Shown here piece after piece: positions 22,201-33,515 of a DNA stretch of 64,000 nt. The stretch is from contig CM032662.1 in assembly GCA_019095985.1 (NCBI GenBank), forward strand, positions 17,180,859 to 17,244,858, given 5' to 3'. Every line of letters begins with the position of its first letter. Position 1 is the first letter of the stretch. A model generated the notes under the pieces. That model saw nothing but the letters and a program-made list of their open reading frames with translations, made no database searches and was not told the origin of the DNA. Made by a program: the position numbers and the translations under genes. The stretch comes from Streblospio benedicti (lineage: Eukaryota; Annelida; Polychaeta; Spionida; Spionidae).

Positions 22201-25200
22201 ACAAAACTGGAAAAAATAGCACGCGTGACTTATTCAGATCTATATCAGGGATCTTTCTAACACAAATTCCTTTAGCACTGACTCTTTTTGCTTGGATAAC
22301 ATCCTGTTTGGCCATTCACCTGTGCTACTCATACGCCGTGAAATGTGGTAATATTCCGTGAAATGAGGACACGACGTAGCCGTAAACGCAACGAAAGTGA
22401 ATGGTTCTATAGTTAATTCCTTGATATAAGTTTTTTTTCACACACTAAAGTTTATTATCAAATCATCAAACCGAATGATGCACAAGGTTCGCGTAGTTTA
22501 CTTTGCTATAACATAAAATTCTTAATTTCTACCTGATGTAGCAATTAATAGCTAGTTGTGATACAGTGGCTTGCGGTTGACCAGTTTTTTCTAAAGCGGG
22601 TTTTTTGTGGCTGATTTTGCTATGTGCATTTATTTATAAAGGATAATAGTGCACATTATTTACAAAAATGGAGTGCCACGTAGTTTTTGGTATTTTGATG
22701 TTTATTTGTTAGGTTACATAAATATAAAACAATATTTCGCTGCTTTTTGGCTATAGATATTTTTGCAAAACCTGATATATGCACTAAGCCCATTGCTGGG
22801 TTATTACCCACAATGAAAGGTGACTCTGATAGTGTTGTTGGCGTGGTTAAAAGTGGACACACCGATGGTCATACACGATGTAATATTGGGATAGTGTGCT
22901 ATGGGGGCCCACTGTCATGGAACCTGTTACCTGCCATGCCAGACTCTGTCGATTCTACGGAACACTAATGTATTGCTTAAAGCTGTTATTAGAGTGGGGA
23001 TATAACCTTTTATTAGAATTGTTATACCTTTCCACTGCACTTGCAGTGATTTTGCCATTATCACCGTTTTGTTTAACATACTTTCAAACAGATTTAAAAG
23101 GAGACTGACAAAAAGAACATCTAGAGAGTGTGACTGTATAACTCTATTGGGTAATCAGATGTAGGTCAATATATTTCCAAAGATAACAGAAATCAGTGTT
23201 TTATGTTAACAAGTTCGAGCATAGCATTTGAACAATAGACTGTGCAAACGCACACGTCCATGACCTGTCTCCAATGCCACATGTTTATTCAATGAAAAGT
23301 CAACACATTTTTGGATGTAGCATGATTTTATATAGTAAATCCATTCCACCGTAAGTTTGGTTGTGCTAGAGTCTGACTGTCCTGACAATTGGAGAGACAT
23401 AGCTTATGTAGCCAATTCACCCTCATAGTCCATGAGCCGACGGCTGAATCGAAATATGCCCCACACCTCTCAACCGTATAACAATGACAACTTCATAAGA
23501 TCACTTGTAATGGAACCTAATGTGATAATGACGCCGCAAGTATGTACCCACCTGTCATGTTAATACAATATCCATATCTATAGAAATACAGCGCGACTTG
23601 ATTATGACTCATCAGATTTATTGGTACAGGTAACTTTAGAGTTCTCCTTTCCCACCGCGGCCAACACCAGCATGCTGAAGAACACTCTATAAAAAGGGTT
23701 TATTGTTGGTAGTTCCTTTTATGCTATTGCCCGTGTTCTAATAAAGTCAGGGTTATTCAAATCGTAACCCTTAGAAGATCAAAACAGGGTGACCTATATC
23801 CGAAGAAACTAACGTATATATAGGATCGGACAGTCGCAAATATTGAAGCCGAATCCATGGTGGTATTGTAGCGATGTTTACTTCCTGACTGTGCAAATTT
23901 GAACCTGTAAGGCTGGGGCTTTTGTTGTTTGTTTCAAGCATGATTTTCGCGCATCAGAAACAGAAATGCTATCAACGATTGAGATCACATTTTCTGACTA
24001 TATCATGAATGATCATATACGTTGTTTGGTTTCAGAACAAGAATTTCCTATCACAATAGGATGCAAGATATTAAAGTCTATTTCCTGTAGAGTTTTGTTT
24101 AATCTACGGATCATAAACATTGGTGATGTGGGAAATCAGTCTGTTTTTTATGCTCTTCCTGTTCACGTTGTGTAAATAGCTTGTCAAACAGATTAGCCTG
24201 TGGGAAAGGCATCTATGTTTGTTGATCGTGTCGTATATAGAAAGAAATTCTGCAAGTGACCTGCATGAGCATTTTTCTAGCACACCGTTTTGTAGCATTT
24301 GTATGACACCAATGCTACTGATGTCACCTCACGAAGTTTGGCTAAGTTGTGGACATGTATAAGCCAAACAATAGTTCATGTTATCAGTGAACCCGTATCT
24401 GGAAGTTGCGCGGTACTCTGCATATATCTACTGTGGGTTCGCGCAGATTGCCCACCCAATCTTGTTTGGGCCGCAGAAGTCACTATAGTGTGCTGCGGGT
24501 TTGTGAACCTTTGCTCTCGGGTGGCCTGGGGCATAACCACTTAAAACCACTAATTCTAAAATGAGTTTGGTCAGTATTTGTCCTGTTTCACAGATACAAC
24601 GGACAAACACCACTGTGGCACGATATTGGTTCTCTTTCACTGAGCCTAAAACCATGTACAAGTTAAATATATAACGGTGTGGCGCTTAGTGGTGGTGGCG
24701 CATCAACTATATAAGCTGACGTTCACGCTCCAAAAAGATCCCACCTTTTCCTTGGCAAGAGTTTTTTGACCACCCACCCCTCTTTTTATCTGAGTGGATC
24801 TGTCTGAAAATTGAGAAGACCCTGACGTTTTTCTTAAGAAAAACTTTAAGTTTCTTATTAAAACACCTGTAGCTATATTTCTTTGCCTTAAATATTTAGA
24901 TGGTGTTAATTTATTGAAGATCCCTTATTTTCTGCAAGTAGTAATATTAAGGCTCCTTTTAACAAAATGTCAAATAAACAAAACATATTTTTAGTTGCGG
25001 GGACTCCCCCCCCCCCCTCTCCCCTATCACCAAAACACCGTCTTATTCCACTTGTGTGATAGTATCGTGACTGGAAAAGATCTGGTAAACAGATCATCCA
25101 GATTCGTGATGGCGTCAAGTACCAAGATTGACTGTCTCGTCACGGCGCATACAGCCGTGTTTGAACGAGTCGTCATCGTCTATATGTTACACGCTGTACA

Positions 25201-28200
25201 AATAGCCGTGAAAATTATCAGACTTTTCTTACGGAATGTCGACTGGCAAGAACTGATATTTATACAGTTACACGTTCACATGGATGACGTTGATATTGAA
25301 GTCTTTCACGGATATAAAATACATCAGTATAGATCTATATATATATAATTTGAGTTTTGGTTCCTGGCATGATGAGAGTTGGACCCGTTAGCAAAGTGAT
25401 TCTAGTAATATTCTCCCTGGGAATTTTTTGCTTTGTTTACTTGAACAGTGATCGCTTGGAGACATGTGATTATGAAACAGTGATAGGTCAGTATATTTTG
25501 TTATAAAAGGTCTCAAAAACTCTTTACATCTGTGCATTAATACAACTCACGTGAAAAAGCAAACCGTTTGCGCTGAGTGGTCGTAGCATAAAACGTTAAA
25601 CTACTGATATTTAAGTGGAAATGGAAAAAGGTAGTAATAAACAGGTCTTAGAACCGTCAATATTTGTGATATGCTAGATCAATTATCTCAAGATAATACC
25701 CTGTGGCATGAAATGATATACTGCCATGTGTGGTCCACATTAAGAAAAGTGTTGCTAACCCAGCGGCTGTAGCCTCAGTTGTGAATAGCTACGAAGACAA
25801 AGCAAATCGTCATTTTGTCGCGTATTTAGTGTGTATCTATTGTGTAACAGGCCTTTTAGATGATAATTGCAATTCGCAGTCAGAGAATGGGGTGTTGTAA
25901 AAGTGAATTCTGATACATCTATGTCAAACATGCAAATCTGGTGCATTCTTATATAGGTGTTTGCCAATAGGCTACGTTTATAATTGTGTATATGTATAAA
26001 TTGTCGAAGTGTTAACGTTTGCAACTCTTGTAGAATAGAAATTGTTTGGTGAAGTTATTCTTCTCTTAAATAGACGCATGCACGTACACCTTAATACTAA
26101 ACAAGGAAAAAGAGCTCAGTCATTATACAAACATCAATGGGAGCTATTTGGTTGTAATACCAGAGACAAGACGTCTCATTTGACTGTGCGAGGTATTGTC
26201 ATGGCGGATAAAACGACATAATTGCTATATACATTAGAAATAAATGAAAGGTTGTTGTCTTTAGATGACAATGAGATACCGTTAATTATGATCACATAAA
26301 GGTCTTGTAAACATTCTTGATTTCTACTCTCCTTTTCATTTCTGGGCTTTATGACCAATGTTTCATTTGTTATTGCAATTACAAAGTTAAATAGGGCGAT
26401 AATAATACACGCACGTGTGTGACCAAGTACTTGCATATTAATCAAAAATGATTTGTGGCTCATACTTGTGTAAGGCAAGAGAAATAGTTTATGCAAAACC
26501 AGGATATGTGATATTAGTCCACGATTTTAACCAGATAATTATGTATGTGTAATGGATATCTACGGAATATGATTCTACGTTCAATACATGCATCTTCTAG
26601 TGTACACCAAAAATGGGACATAATTATCGGTCTCATCAGTGGCTACAGTCTATTTTTTTACTTCTTGCATTACTGCAATTCATATACTTGCTATATGGCA
26701 TAAATGTTACATAATCTCAGTTGTATCACCATTTTACCATTTTGTGGCAAAATGGTAGACCATATGAACGGATGCACGACATTTTACAAGCACACGAGAA
26801 TCTAGGTGGAATCATTTTTATTTACACGATACTTGGGAATGTGCATCATCTGTATAAAAAGAAATGATTGAAGGAAAACCTGTCCTTCATTCACTTTTAC
26901 CATTACTTTCCGGATATATATCATTTAACATTAAGTGACAACGCACAACCCACACATCATGCCATGCATAGCGCACCCTCTCTTCAAATACGCCTGCCTT
27001 TTCGTCATCTTTGCCGTGTACGTCACGTACAACGAAGTGACGTCACGCTCAGGATGGGCCTCAATGTGGCAACGTCGACCGAACACGGATGTCGGTCACC
27101 GAGTTACCACAGCCACCAGGAAGCGATTTACGAAAAGGGTGGCTCATTGTAAGTCAATGCCCCGTCTGACTTTTCACTTTGATAAAGATTGGCAGAAAAT
27201 GAACACATTTATGTTTTGTTAACTAATAGAATGCATCAACGAGAAAGGAGCAATTTATAGATGAATCAAACGCAAAACTATGATTTCCATACTGCTTCCT
27301 ACACATCTAATGTTTTCATGTTCAATATAGAGCCTCCTCCGTCCGTCAAACATACATAGATTTCTTTCGAAATTGGCCCCGTGAATCAATCAACAATGGC
27401 CTCTTTCCATAATTGTGTGATCTCTAGAGTAATAGATAGATTGTCTTCAACAAGAAGTGAGATCTTGCACGCGTATGATTGTGTTTCAGCGGTGAGCTCC
27501 ACAGATGCGAGTGAAGACCCCCCACAGCCGCCGCCACCCCCTAGAGAGGCCAGCCCGGAGCCGTCCCCTCACAACGTACACGTGTTGCCCAGGTAGGCCA
27601 CTCCCACGCGGAGTATAACAACCTCCAATTAAGGACACCTTTATAGGCCTTTATAATAAGAACTATTCTGCCATCGCCAAATTATATAGACCACGGGGTG
27701 AACGTACACAAAGTCAGTTGCAAATAGAACGCCTGCCCATTGAGACAGCTTCACGTAACTGCTCTGGTTACTCTTAATTGAGGATCTATTTTGTATGTTT
27801 TGTCGCGTATGCAGCCGGACACTCTTAGCTCATCAAACGGTAGCATATATTTTCTGACTATAGACCACTATTACCAGCTAAACTTGTTGAGGGTACTTGT
27901 CAGCACCCGCAGCAACTGTCCAATTAGCAGATTCACAAAGAGATGAGGGTCCGTGGGTGTGGGTGCGTGGATGAGCGTGTGTGTGGGGGGGGGGGCAGTA
28001 TAACGTAATAATGGGAAATGCCAGACCACCAAGCTCGTCTAATGTCCATCCATATTTAGCCCCCTCTTAAGATATCAGTTATCTGCCCCCGTCCGTTTTA
28101 GAGGAAGTAGAACCAAACCTCTGGAAACCATGGCATGTGCCTCTTTTTTTGTTGTTGCTGGATCTAAAAGTGATATATAGAAATGTATGCTGATATGGGC

Positions 28201-30530
28201 ATTTATATGAACCTAATTATCCAGTATGCAAATCCACTATAAAATTCTCATTCATAGCTGGTGAATTTTCTAGAGAAAAACAAAATGATTGGAATAATGC
28301 TATGAGCATTAACATGGATTCGAACGATGTGGTGTTACGTTTGTTTTGGCATTTAATGACAACAACATGCATATACAGTGTAACAAAGTTAAAATTTGTT
28401 GAGTAGGGTTCATAGCTCAAAAGGATACATGATTATATTAAACAAAGCAAGAGTGAAGTAGTGGATTATGTAACACGCGATTCTATGGCATGTTCCTGGT
28501 AGATTCCGCGCCTCCGAGAACAGCCGTGGGGCGGCGGGGCAGACGACCGAGGACGCACGCTCCGAGGCGCCGCCTGGCGGCAAGCGGGGGAGTGTGGACA
28601 AGATGGCGGCCGGCGACAGCAGCGCCACCACACTGCAGGTGCGGCAACACAGTGTGGTTAAGCAGAAACAAAAACTACAAAATAAATACAACAACAACAA
28701 TAAAACAAGAGGGTAAAACCTAGGGGGAGTTGTATCTCTTTCAATACAAACGGGTGTTTTACATCTGATTATTTTAAACTGACCTCTTATTCTGGTCCAA
28801 TTTTAAGATCCACGATTCTATATCGACAGAATGCTGTATAAAGAGTCCCTTGTCCCCTTTTTATGGACCCCTACCGCTCTACCGATTATTGCTGAACACG
28901 CCAGCGTGTGCATTTTGATTATTTTTTTCGTAAATCATTTCAGCGTCAGGAGAAGGCTGGCGAGCGCGTGCGTGTGCACCGTCACGGGCCAGGCGCGCCC
29001 CCCGCGGCCTCCGGAGGGAAGGACGGCGGCAGGGTGCGGGCGAGTAGGCACGAGGGGGAAGAGGGGGACGCGCACAACGCCGGCGGTAGCGGGGGCACGG
29101 TAAATACACCTGGCGATAACAATCATACGATGTGAATTTGCCAGTCGATGCACGTTAATATGAACTAACGCGTGAGTTCATTCTGCACATGTTTTTTTAG
29201 GTTTATCATAGTGAAGAATGTTGGTTTTAGGGCTGGGTTGAGGGTTGGGGCATTTGGATAAAATGAAGTGGGTATATAAGTGACATGACCAACTTATGTC
29301 ATAACGCAAACGGCATTTACACTGATATCTGATGTTAGGGCTTTTGAAGTGTGTAGGCCGTGAACGTGAACATGAAAGCATTTGTTCATGTGTCCTACAC
29401 GTGGGGCATATTCAGGGATAGCAATCCTATTAATAAAATGTCCCACATGATAAAACAAGAACTAAGGTTAAACCTTGCTGCAATTCATAAATATACTTAC
29501 TGAGCTATTCATATGGAAGTCGCAACCAGAGCCGTTGAGGCTGATTCAAAATGCACTCATCAGCAATACTTTCATGTGCGCGAACAGCCGTCCTTCCGGG
29601 GATACGGGTGTCTGCCTCGTCCTTCATGCCTACATGTCCACAGCGACACTTCTGAATTTGAGTGGTTTTAACCACTAACGTGACACTATATTTGAGAATC
29701 GTTAATTTCCACGGACACTAGTGACGTGCACGCTTCTTCCAGCCGGCCGGTCAGACATCATACTTATTATAATCAAAGTGACACAAGAACTTTTTCCAAT
29801 GTGTACAAAACGGACACAGGGACGCGGCAGTTATTTTCAGAACATTTCAGCACCCTGCACATAATACCGTAGGAACCCCTTGTACTTGCATGTGATTATG
29901 TTTTGGCCTAATATACTCACGATGACGCCCGTGCTCTCCCACACAGCGGACGTACCAGGCGCCGCTGTGGGACCCGGCGGGCCGTGATGCCCCGGCGGGC
30001 GGCAACCCGCGGTGTGAGCAGCAAGCGCGGCAGGACCTCGTCAAGCGGGCCTGCCACATGTACAGGTGAGCCAGTTTTACCGCAGTCTACGTACTGTTAC
30101 GAGATCAGTCAGAATTTTCTAAAATAGTAACAAGTTGTCATTTGTACACATTGATAGAGATAAAATGAGATAATTTAACAAAATATATTGACAAACTAAA
30201 TTATGCGAAACATGTACACATTGCAGCCGTCCCAATCAACCTGCTTTCACTTTCTGCTGTACTACAGCCTGCATACACATACAGTTCTCGGTCCAGTGTC
30301 CATATACCTAATACTGCTCATCCACCATCCACCAAGTCCCGCTGACCCCTTCGCTCCTCCTCCAGTGAGTCGGGCTCGCCGTTCGCAAGCCGGTCCAAGC
30401 TGGCGCTGGACAAGACCTACGAGTTCCTGCTGGTGGACGACACGCGGCGCACGCTGTACTGCGAGCTGCCCAAAGCGGCCTGCACCAGCTGGAAGGTGCT
30501 GCTCGCCAACCTCACCGGCAAGGTCAGTAC

Positions 30531-30568
<38 letters not shown>

Positions 30569-33060
30569 TTGTTATTTTTGTTGTTACTGCTGCGTCTGTC
30601 GTTGTTGTTGCTGTGGCTGTTACTGTTGCTGTTGATGATGATGCTGCTGCTGCTGCTGCTGCCGCCGCCGCCGCCGCCGCTGCTGCTGCTGCTGCTGCTG
30701 CTGCTGTCATTGTCTTGGGTGTAACTGCTGCAACTGCTGATGCCATCTGCTACATTTCGATCATTGATAAATTAATAAACGCATACTATTAATCTACGTC
30801 TAAATAGACAAATTCTATAGATATTTACACTAAATGTCCTTTTGCAGGTTGCTGACAGTGACCAGTCGCGCTTGTTCCAGCTGGTGCACGACACCACCTA
30901 CCACCCGAAGATTGGCTTCCGCTACCTCGACACCTACTCGCCAGAGGAGCGTGAAAAAAGACTCAAGGAGTACTTCAAGTTCATCGTTGTGCGCAACCCC
31001 TATTCCAGACTCTTATCTGCCTACGAGAACAAGCTAAAGCCCAACACGGTGCAGTCTCAGTGGTACCACGAGAACATTGGGCGCTACATTGTGAACCACT
31101 ATCGGACGGGGGGAAAGCGGCCGGCACAGCCGGCCGGGGACGATGTCACGTTCACAGAGTTTGTACAATTCGTGGCCAACCCCTCTGAAACCTACAGACA
31201 GAGATATGACGCGCACTTCTGGAACATCCAGAGCGTCTGCTGGCCGTGCCTGATCCGCTACGACTACATAGCCAAAGTGGAGACTCTAGCAGATGACGCC
31301 GCGGCTGTCATAGAGCGGCTAGTGCCCGGCCGGGGCCTCAAGCTGCCCTACCTGAACCACCAGGAGGCGGACGTGGAGGAGAAGGCGCACCTGGCGCGCA
31401 ACTACCACCTGCTGTCTGATAAGCTCCTGACGAACCTGTCGCGGATCTACGCGGAGGACAGCGAGATGTTCGGCTACCGGCTGGACGGCTCCCACCACGT
31501 GGCCTGTGACATGGGCGCCGACGGGTGCTGCTAGCGACTGGATGGAGTTTTAAGTACCAAAGCCAAAGTGGGAGCTGTATGTAGGGTGTTGATTGTGTTT
31601 ATATACGGAGATGCCTCGTTTGTGTACCGATGTGGATCTGCAAGTGTAGATTTTTAAAAGTCAATGTGTGATAGAACACAAAAGTTTATATGTGATTATA
31701 GATATACGAAGTAAAAGTGGAAACAGTTCGATTCCAATGTAAATGAGTGAATGAGGATTACCTGATAATAGCAGTACCAAAGTAAAACTTAATAGAAAGT
31801 CAATACGGTTGTTGTTAGCTGCCAGAGTAAAAGTATATGGAAACGTTCCAGATTGAAATGGGTGGTTTCATCTACCAACTGTAAGGTGGATCTCATTTGC
31901 TACCAAAGTTAAACTGTGTGTATGTTGTAAGCTACCAATGAAAACAGAAGAGTATGCTAGCGAACAAGGTATTAGTCAAAGTGAGAGTGTTGACTGCAAA
32001 AGTGAACGGAGTGTTTTCGTTACTGTCTACCAAAGTGAAAGCACGTATTTCAGTTCCACACTCAGAATGGACTTTTCAGTGGTATCTACCAGTTGTCGGC
32101 GTTTATTAACGTTTTGCTATTTGCTACCAAAAACTCCCAACTTCCAAAGCAAAATCGTGATATTTTTAATGCAGCAAGCATGACTATAATCATAGACATG
32201 TATGTGCAATCGGTGTAAAGTTCTTATTGCACATGCAACTACATGTCATGCACTTTGTTGCATGTTACATGAGTCGTTAGCTTACCTTTCGTCCACCAAC
32301 CACGTTTGATTTCCCTTCATTCTTGCATATATTGTCAGTATTCGTTTCATATTTGTCATGCGAGATCATTTGATTACTAAGATTTACATTTTGCATTCTA
32401 GGTAATTGTCAAAAGTATTGCACGTGTTTCCGTAATTTGTCATTTTACACATACATTCAAGTACTATGCTAGTCAATCATGCAGTGAAACAACTGTGACA
32501 TCACATATGAATAAGTGCGTTCAAAATAGTGTTATGTAGTATATTTATTATAAAACATATTCAGCACATTACTCACCCAATCATATTCTGCCAATGTATG
32601 AGGCCTGCACAATGGAGGGTGCATTGTGGCTGATCTTCCTGTACCTGCCCCCGAATAGTGGACTATTTTGATAGGGACAAGCCACCTTGTAGCTTGCTAC
32701 GTCAAATAGCAATTATAAATATTTCATGCACGGGTCCGTTTGTATATTTGATGCTCATTTGACAAGAGTACTGGCAGTTATTTTGTGCTGGTATTTTAAT
32801 GTTGAATGAAAAAGTTCATGTTATGGTTTTCTGACTATGATAATGTTATTAGTCATCTTATGTCTACGTAAGCTTGTCATATAATCAAACTACAGTCTAC
32901 CCTGGAGGTAGCATGAAAAGCTGCAGTCGTTGTGGGTGATTGTAAAAAAATGAGAGTGAACAAATCTTTGCTATTTGATTTATCTAGACTCTTTATCTCT
33001 AATTTTATTAATAATGATGCAATTGTTATTTCATGAATAAATCTGATCATCTTTTTAGGG
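19126..33060 (+). CDS. Carbohydrate sulfotransferase (CHST8-14/HNK-1ST family) with alternative first exons
   Basis: A Golgi type II membrane enzyme that would transfer sulfate from PAPS to a glycan. The substrate cannot be read from sequence. Common exons: 27490-27592, 28503-28638, 28944-29099, 29947-30065, 30366-30522 and 30848-31534 (stop TAG). All phases agree. With the 26959 first exon the product is 515 residues: anchor about 8-25, a Pro/Gly/Arg/Glu-rich stem to about residue 195, and a catalytic domain holding the 5'-phosphosulfate loop PKAACTSWK (270-278) and the 3'-phosphate motif RNPYSRLLSAYENK (336-349). Also present are the family's FWN...CWPC...YDYIAKVET stretch and a terminal FGY. 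With the other anchors the product would be 488, 504 or 491 residues. Coding exons are far more GC-rich than introns. The poly(A) signal AATAAA at 33036-33041 gives a 3' UTR of about 1.5 kb. CHST11/12/14-like or HNK-1ST-like are both possible. Confidence 0.9.
22191..22347 (+). CDS. Sulfotransferase candidate first exon (second anchor, weakest)
   Basis: From ATG 22191: MHFYKTGKNSTRDLFRS, then a long hydrophobic segment (IFLTQIPLALTLFAWITSCL) and a short polar end (YSYAVKC). Positive charges before the span and one membrane segment give type II topology. The donor is TGTG|gtaata, phase 1, weaker than the others. An in-frame upstream ATG at 22119 would add 24 residues. AT-rich codon use makes a chance ORF possible. 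Confidence 0.4.
25369..25486 (+). CDS. Sulfotransferase candidate first exon B (membrane anchor)
   Basis: Two adjacent ATGs, then MRVGPVSKVILVIFSLGIF, CFVYLNSDRLETC and DYETVI: basic N-terminus, a 16-18 residue hydrophobic span, then a polar stem start. It ends ATAG|gtcagt in phase 1, compatible with the exon at 27490. A TATATATATA run lies only about 30 bases upstream of the ATG, so it is ambiguous as a TATA box. Membership in this gene is inferred. Confidence 0.6.
26853..26859 (+). promoter_or_regulatory. TATA box for the 26959 first exon
   Basis: TATAAAA lies 100 bases upstream of the ATG at 26959, so transcription would begin near 26880-26890 and give a short 5' UTR. This supports 26959 as a true first exon rather than an internal one. 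Confidence 0.5.
26959..27148 (+). CDS. Sulfotransferase first exon C (membrane anchor)
   Basis: Reads MPCIAHPLFKYACLFVIFAV, then YVTYNEVTSRSGWASMWQRR and a basic, Thr-rich tail. Hydrophobic span at residues 8-25. Ends GCTCATT|gtaagt, a consensus donor in phase 1, joining the 27490 exon 341 bases downstream to make a Ser codon. It is the nearest and best-supported first exon. Its first 42 codons are near-duplicated at 62522-62648. The coding sequence includes a perfect TGACGTCA, probably by chance. Confidence 0.75.
27490..29099 (+). CDS. Sulfotransferase stem exons (2-4)
   Basis: Three exons: 27490-27592 (acceptor TGTTTCAG, exit phase 2), 28503-28638 (exit phase 0, donor CAG|gtgcgg) and 28944-29099 (acceptor ATCATTTCAG, donor ACG|gtaaat). 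The peptide is low complexity: a Pro run with acidic neighbours (EDPPQPPPPPREASPEPSP), then Gly/Arg/Ala/Glu-rich stretches. This is the lumenal stem between the anchor and the catalytic domain, expected to be disordered. The three phases interlock exactly. Confidence 0.8.
29947..30065 (+). CDS. Sulfotransferase exon 5, start of the conserved domain
   Basis: Acceptor CTCCCACACAG, donor TACAG|gtgagc, phase 0 in and 2 out. The end QQARQDLVKRACHMYS corresponds to the Arg/Leu/Cys stretch that opens the folded domain in CHST8-14 relatives. Confidence 0.8.
30366..30522 (+). CDS. Sulfotransferase exon 6, PAPS-binding loop
   Basis: Acceptor CTCCTCCTCCAG, donor AAG|gtcagt. Contains FLLVDDTRRTLYCELPKAAC followed by TSWK. 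PKAACTSWK is the 5'-phosphosulfate-binding loop of this family (usually PKVACTNWK-like). An N-glycosylation sequon, NLT, follows. Confidence 0.9.
30530..30730. repeat. Compound trinucleotide repeat (GCT/GTT/GCC) in a sulfotransferase intron
   Basis: Starts eight bases after the donor of exon 6. (GCT)n, then (GTT)n-like, (GAT)n, (GCT)n, (GCC)n and (GCT)n again. The poly-Ala, poly-Leu and poly-Val ORFs over it are artefacts. Confidence 0.9.
30848..31534 (+). CDS. Sulfotransferase last coding exon
   Basis: Acceptor GTCCTTTTGCAG, phase 0 in, stop TAG at 31532-31534. It carries the 3'-phosphate-binding motif (FIVVRNPYSRLLSAYENK), the FWNIQSVCWPC and YDYIAKVET stretches typical of the family's middle region, and a C-terminal LSRIYAEDSEMFGYRL. 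It ends in a Cys-containing tail (CDMGADGCC). 228 codons in one exon, with strong GC3 bias. Confidence 0.95.
   Translation, partial: VADSDQSRLFQLVHDTTYHPKIGFRYLDTYSPEEREKRLKEYFKFIVVRNPYSRLLSAYENKLKPNTVQSQWYHENIGRYIVNHYRTGGKRPAQPAGDDVTFTEFVQFVANPSETYRQRYDAHFWNIQSVCWPCLIRYDYIAKVETLADDAAAVIERLVPGRGLKLPYLNHQEADVEEKAHLARNYHLLSDKLLTNLSRIYAEDSEMFGYRLDGSHHVACDMGADGCC
31550..33041 (+). promoter_or_regulatory. Sulfotransferase 3' UTR with repeated TACCAAAG motif and poly(A) signal
   Basis: From 31555 to about 32130 the core TACCA(A) followed by AAG/AAC-type sequence recurs about eight times (near 31555, 31775, 31873, 31901, 31933, 32028, 32088 and 32125), often as CTACCAAAGTGAAA. The spacing is irregular, like a decayed tandem repeat. 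AATAAA at 33036-33041 is the likely polyadenylation signal. Confidence 0.5.
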
Positions 33061-33216
33061 TGTGTTTATTTTTTTCTTCAAATCTCTTTGAATATCGTTA
33101 TTGTGAGTCTATCAAGTCAATTACAACAGAATCAAATATCACAATGATGTGAGAAGATATCACTTACATTAATATGCTACATTACACACTTGCAACATTG
33201 CTCTAAGACAGTACTC

Positions 33217-33252
33217 AAACAAACAAACAAACAAACAAACAAACAAACAAAC
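33217..33252. repeat. (CAAA)n microsatellite
   Basis: Nine consecutive AAAC/CAAA units. Confidence 0.95.
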
Positions 33253-33339
33253 TTACGTTGCTGTATTTAGACATACGTATACAGTAATCAATTCAGTGCA
33301 TGAATATATCCATTTATATTCATGGACTGTGCTAGATCT

Positions 33340-33515
33340 AGCAGGACGGCATAGGGGTGGCTGCTGTAAGAATGTAGGTGGTTACTGTCAGGACGGGGTG
33401 GGTGTGGCCAGGCTGGGGATTGATGCTGTCAACATGAGGGGTTGGTCCTGCCAGGACATGGCAAGGGGAGGGGGAGGTGCTAGCGCTGTCAGGACGGGCG
33501 TAGCTTTAAAAAAAG
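33340..33515. repeat. Degenerate G-rich minisatellite
   Basis: Repeated phrases of the type CTGTCAGGACGGGG..TGG, TGCCAGGACATGG and CTGTCAGGACGGGC, about 25-35 bases apart and imperfect. Intergenic. Confidence 0.5.

Noticed and set aside
22896-23108. ORF with a hydrophobic segment (LLLELLYLSTALAVILPL) as another anchor exon
   Set aside because: It ends in a stop codon with no phase-1 donor near the hydrophobic part.
28490-29153. Several Arg/Pro-rich ORFs on both strands
   Set aside because: Shadows of the GC-rich sulfotransferase stem exons at 28503-28638 and 28944-29099.
30417-30792. Poly-Ala, poly-Leu and poly-Val ORFs
   Set aside because: They cover the trinucleotide repeat in a sulfotransferase intron and run through true splice sites.
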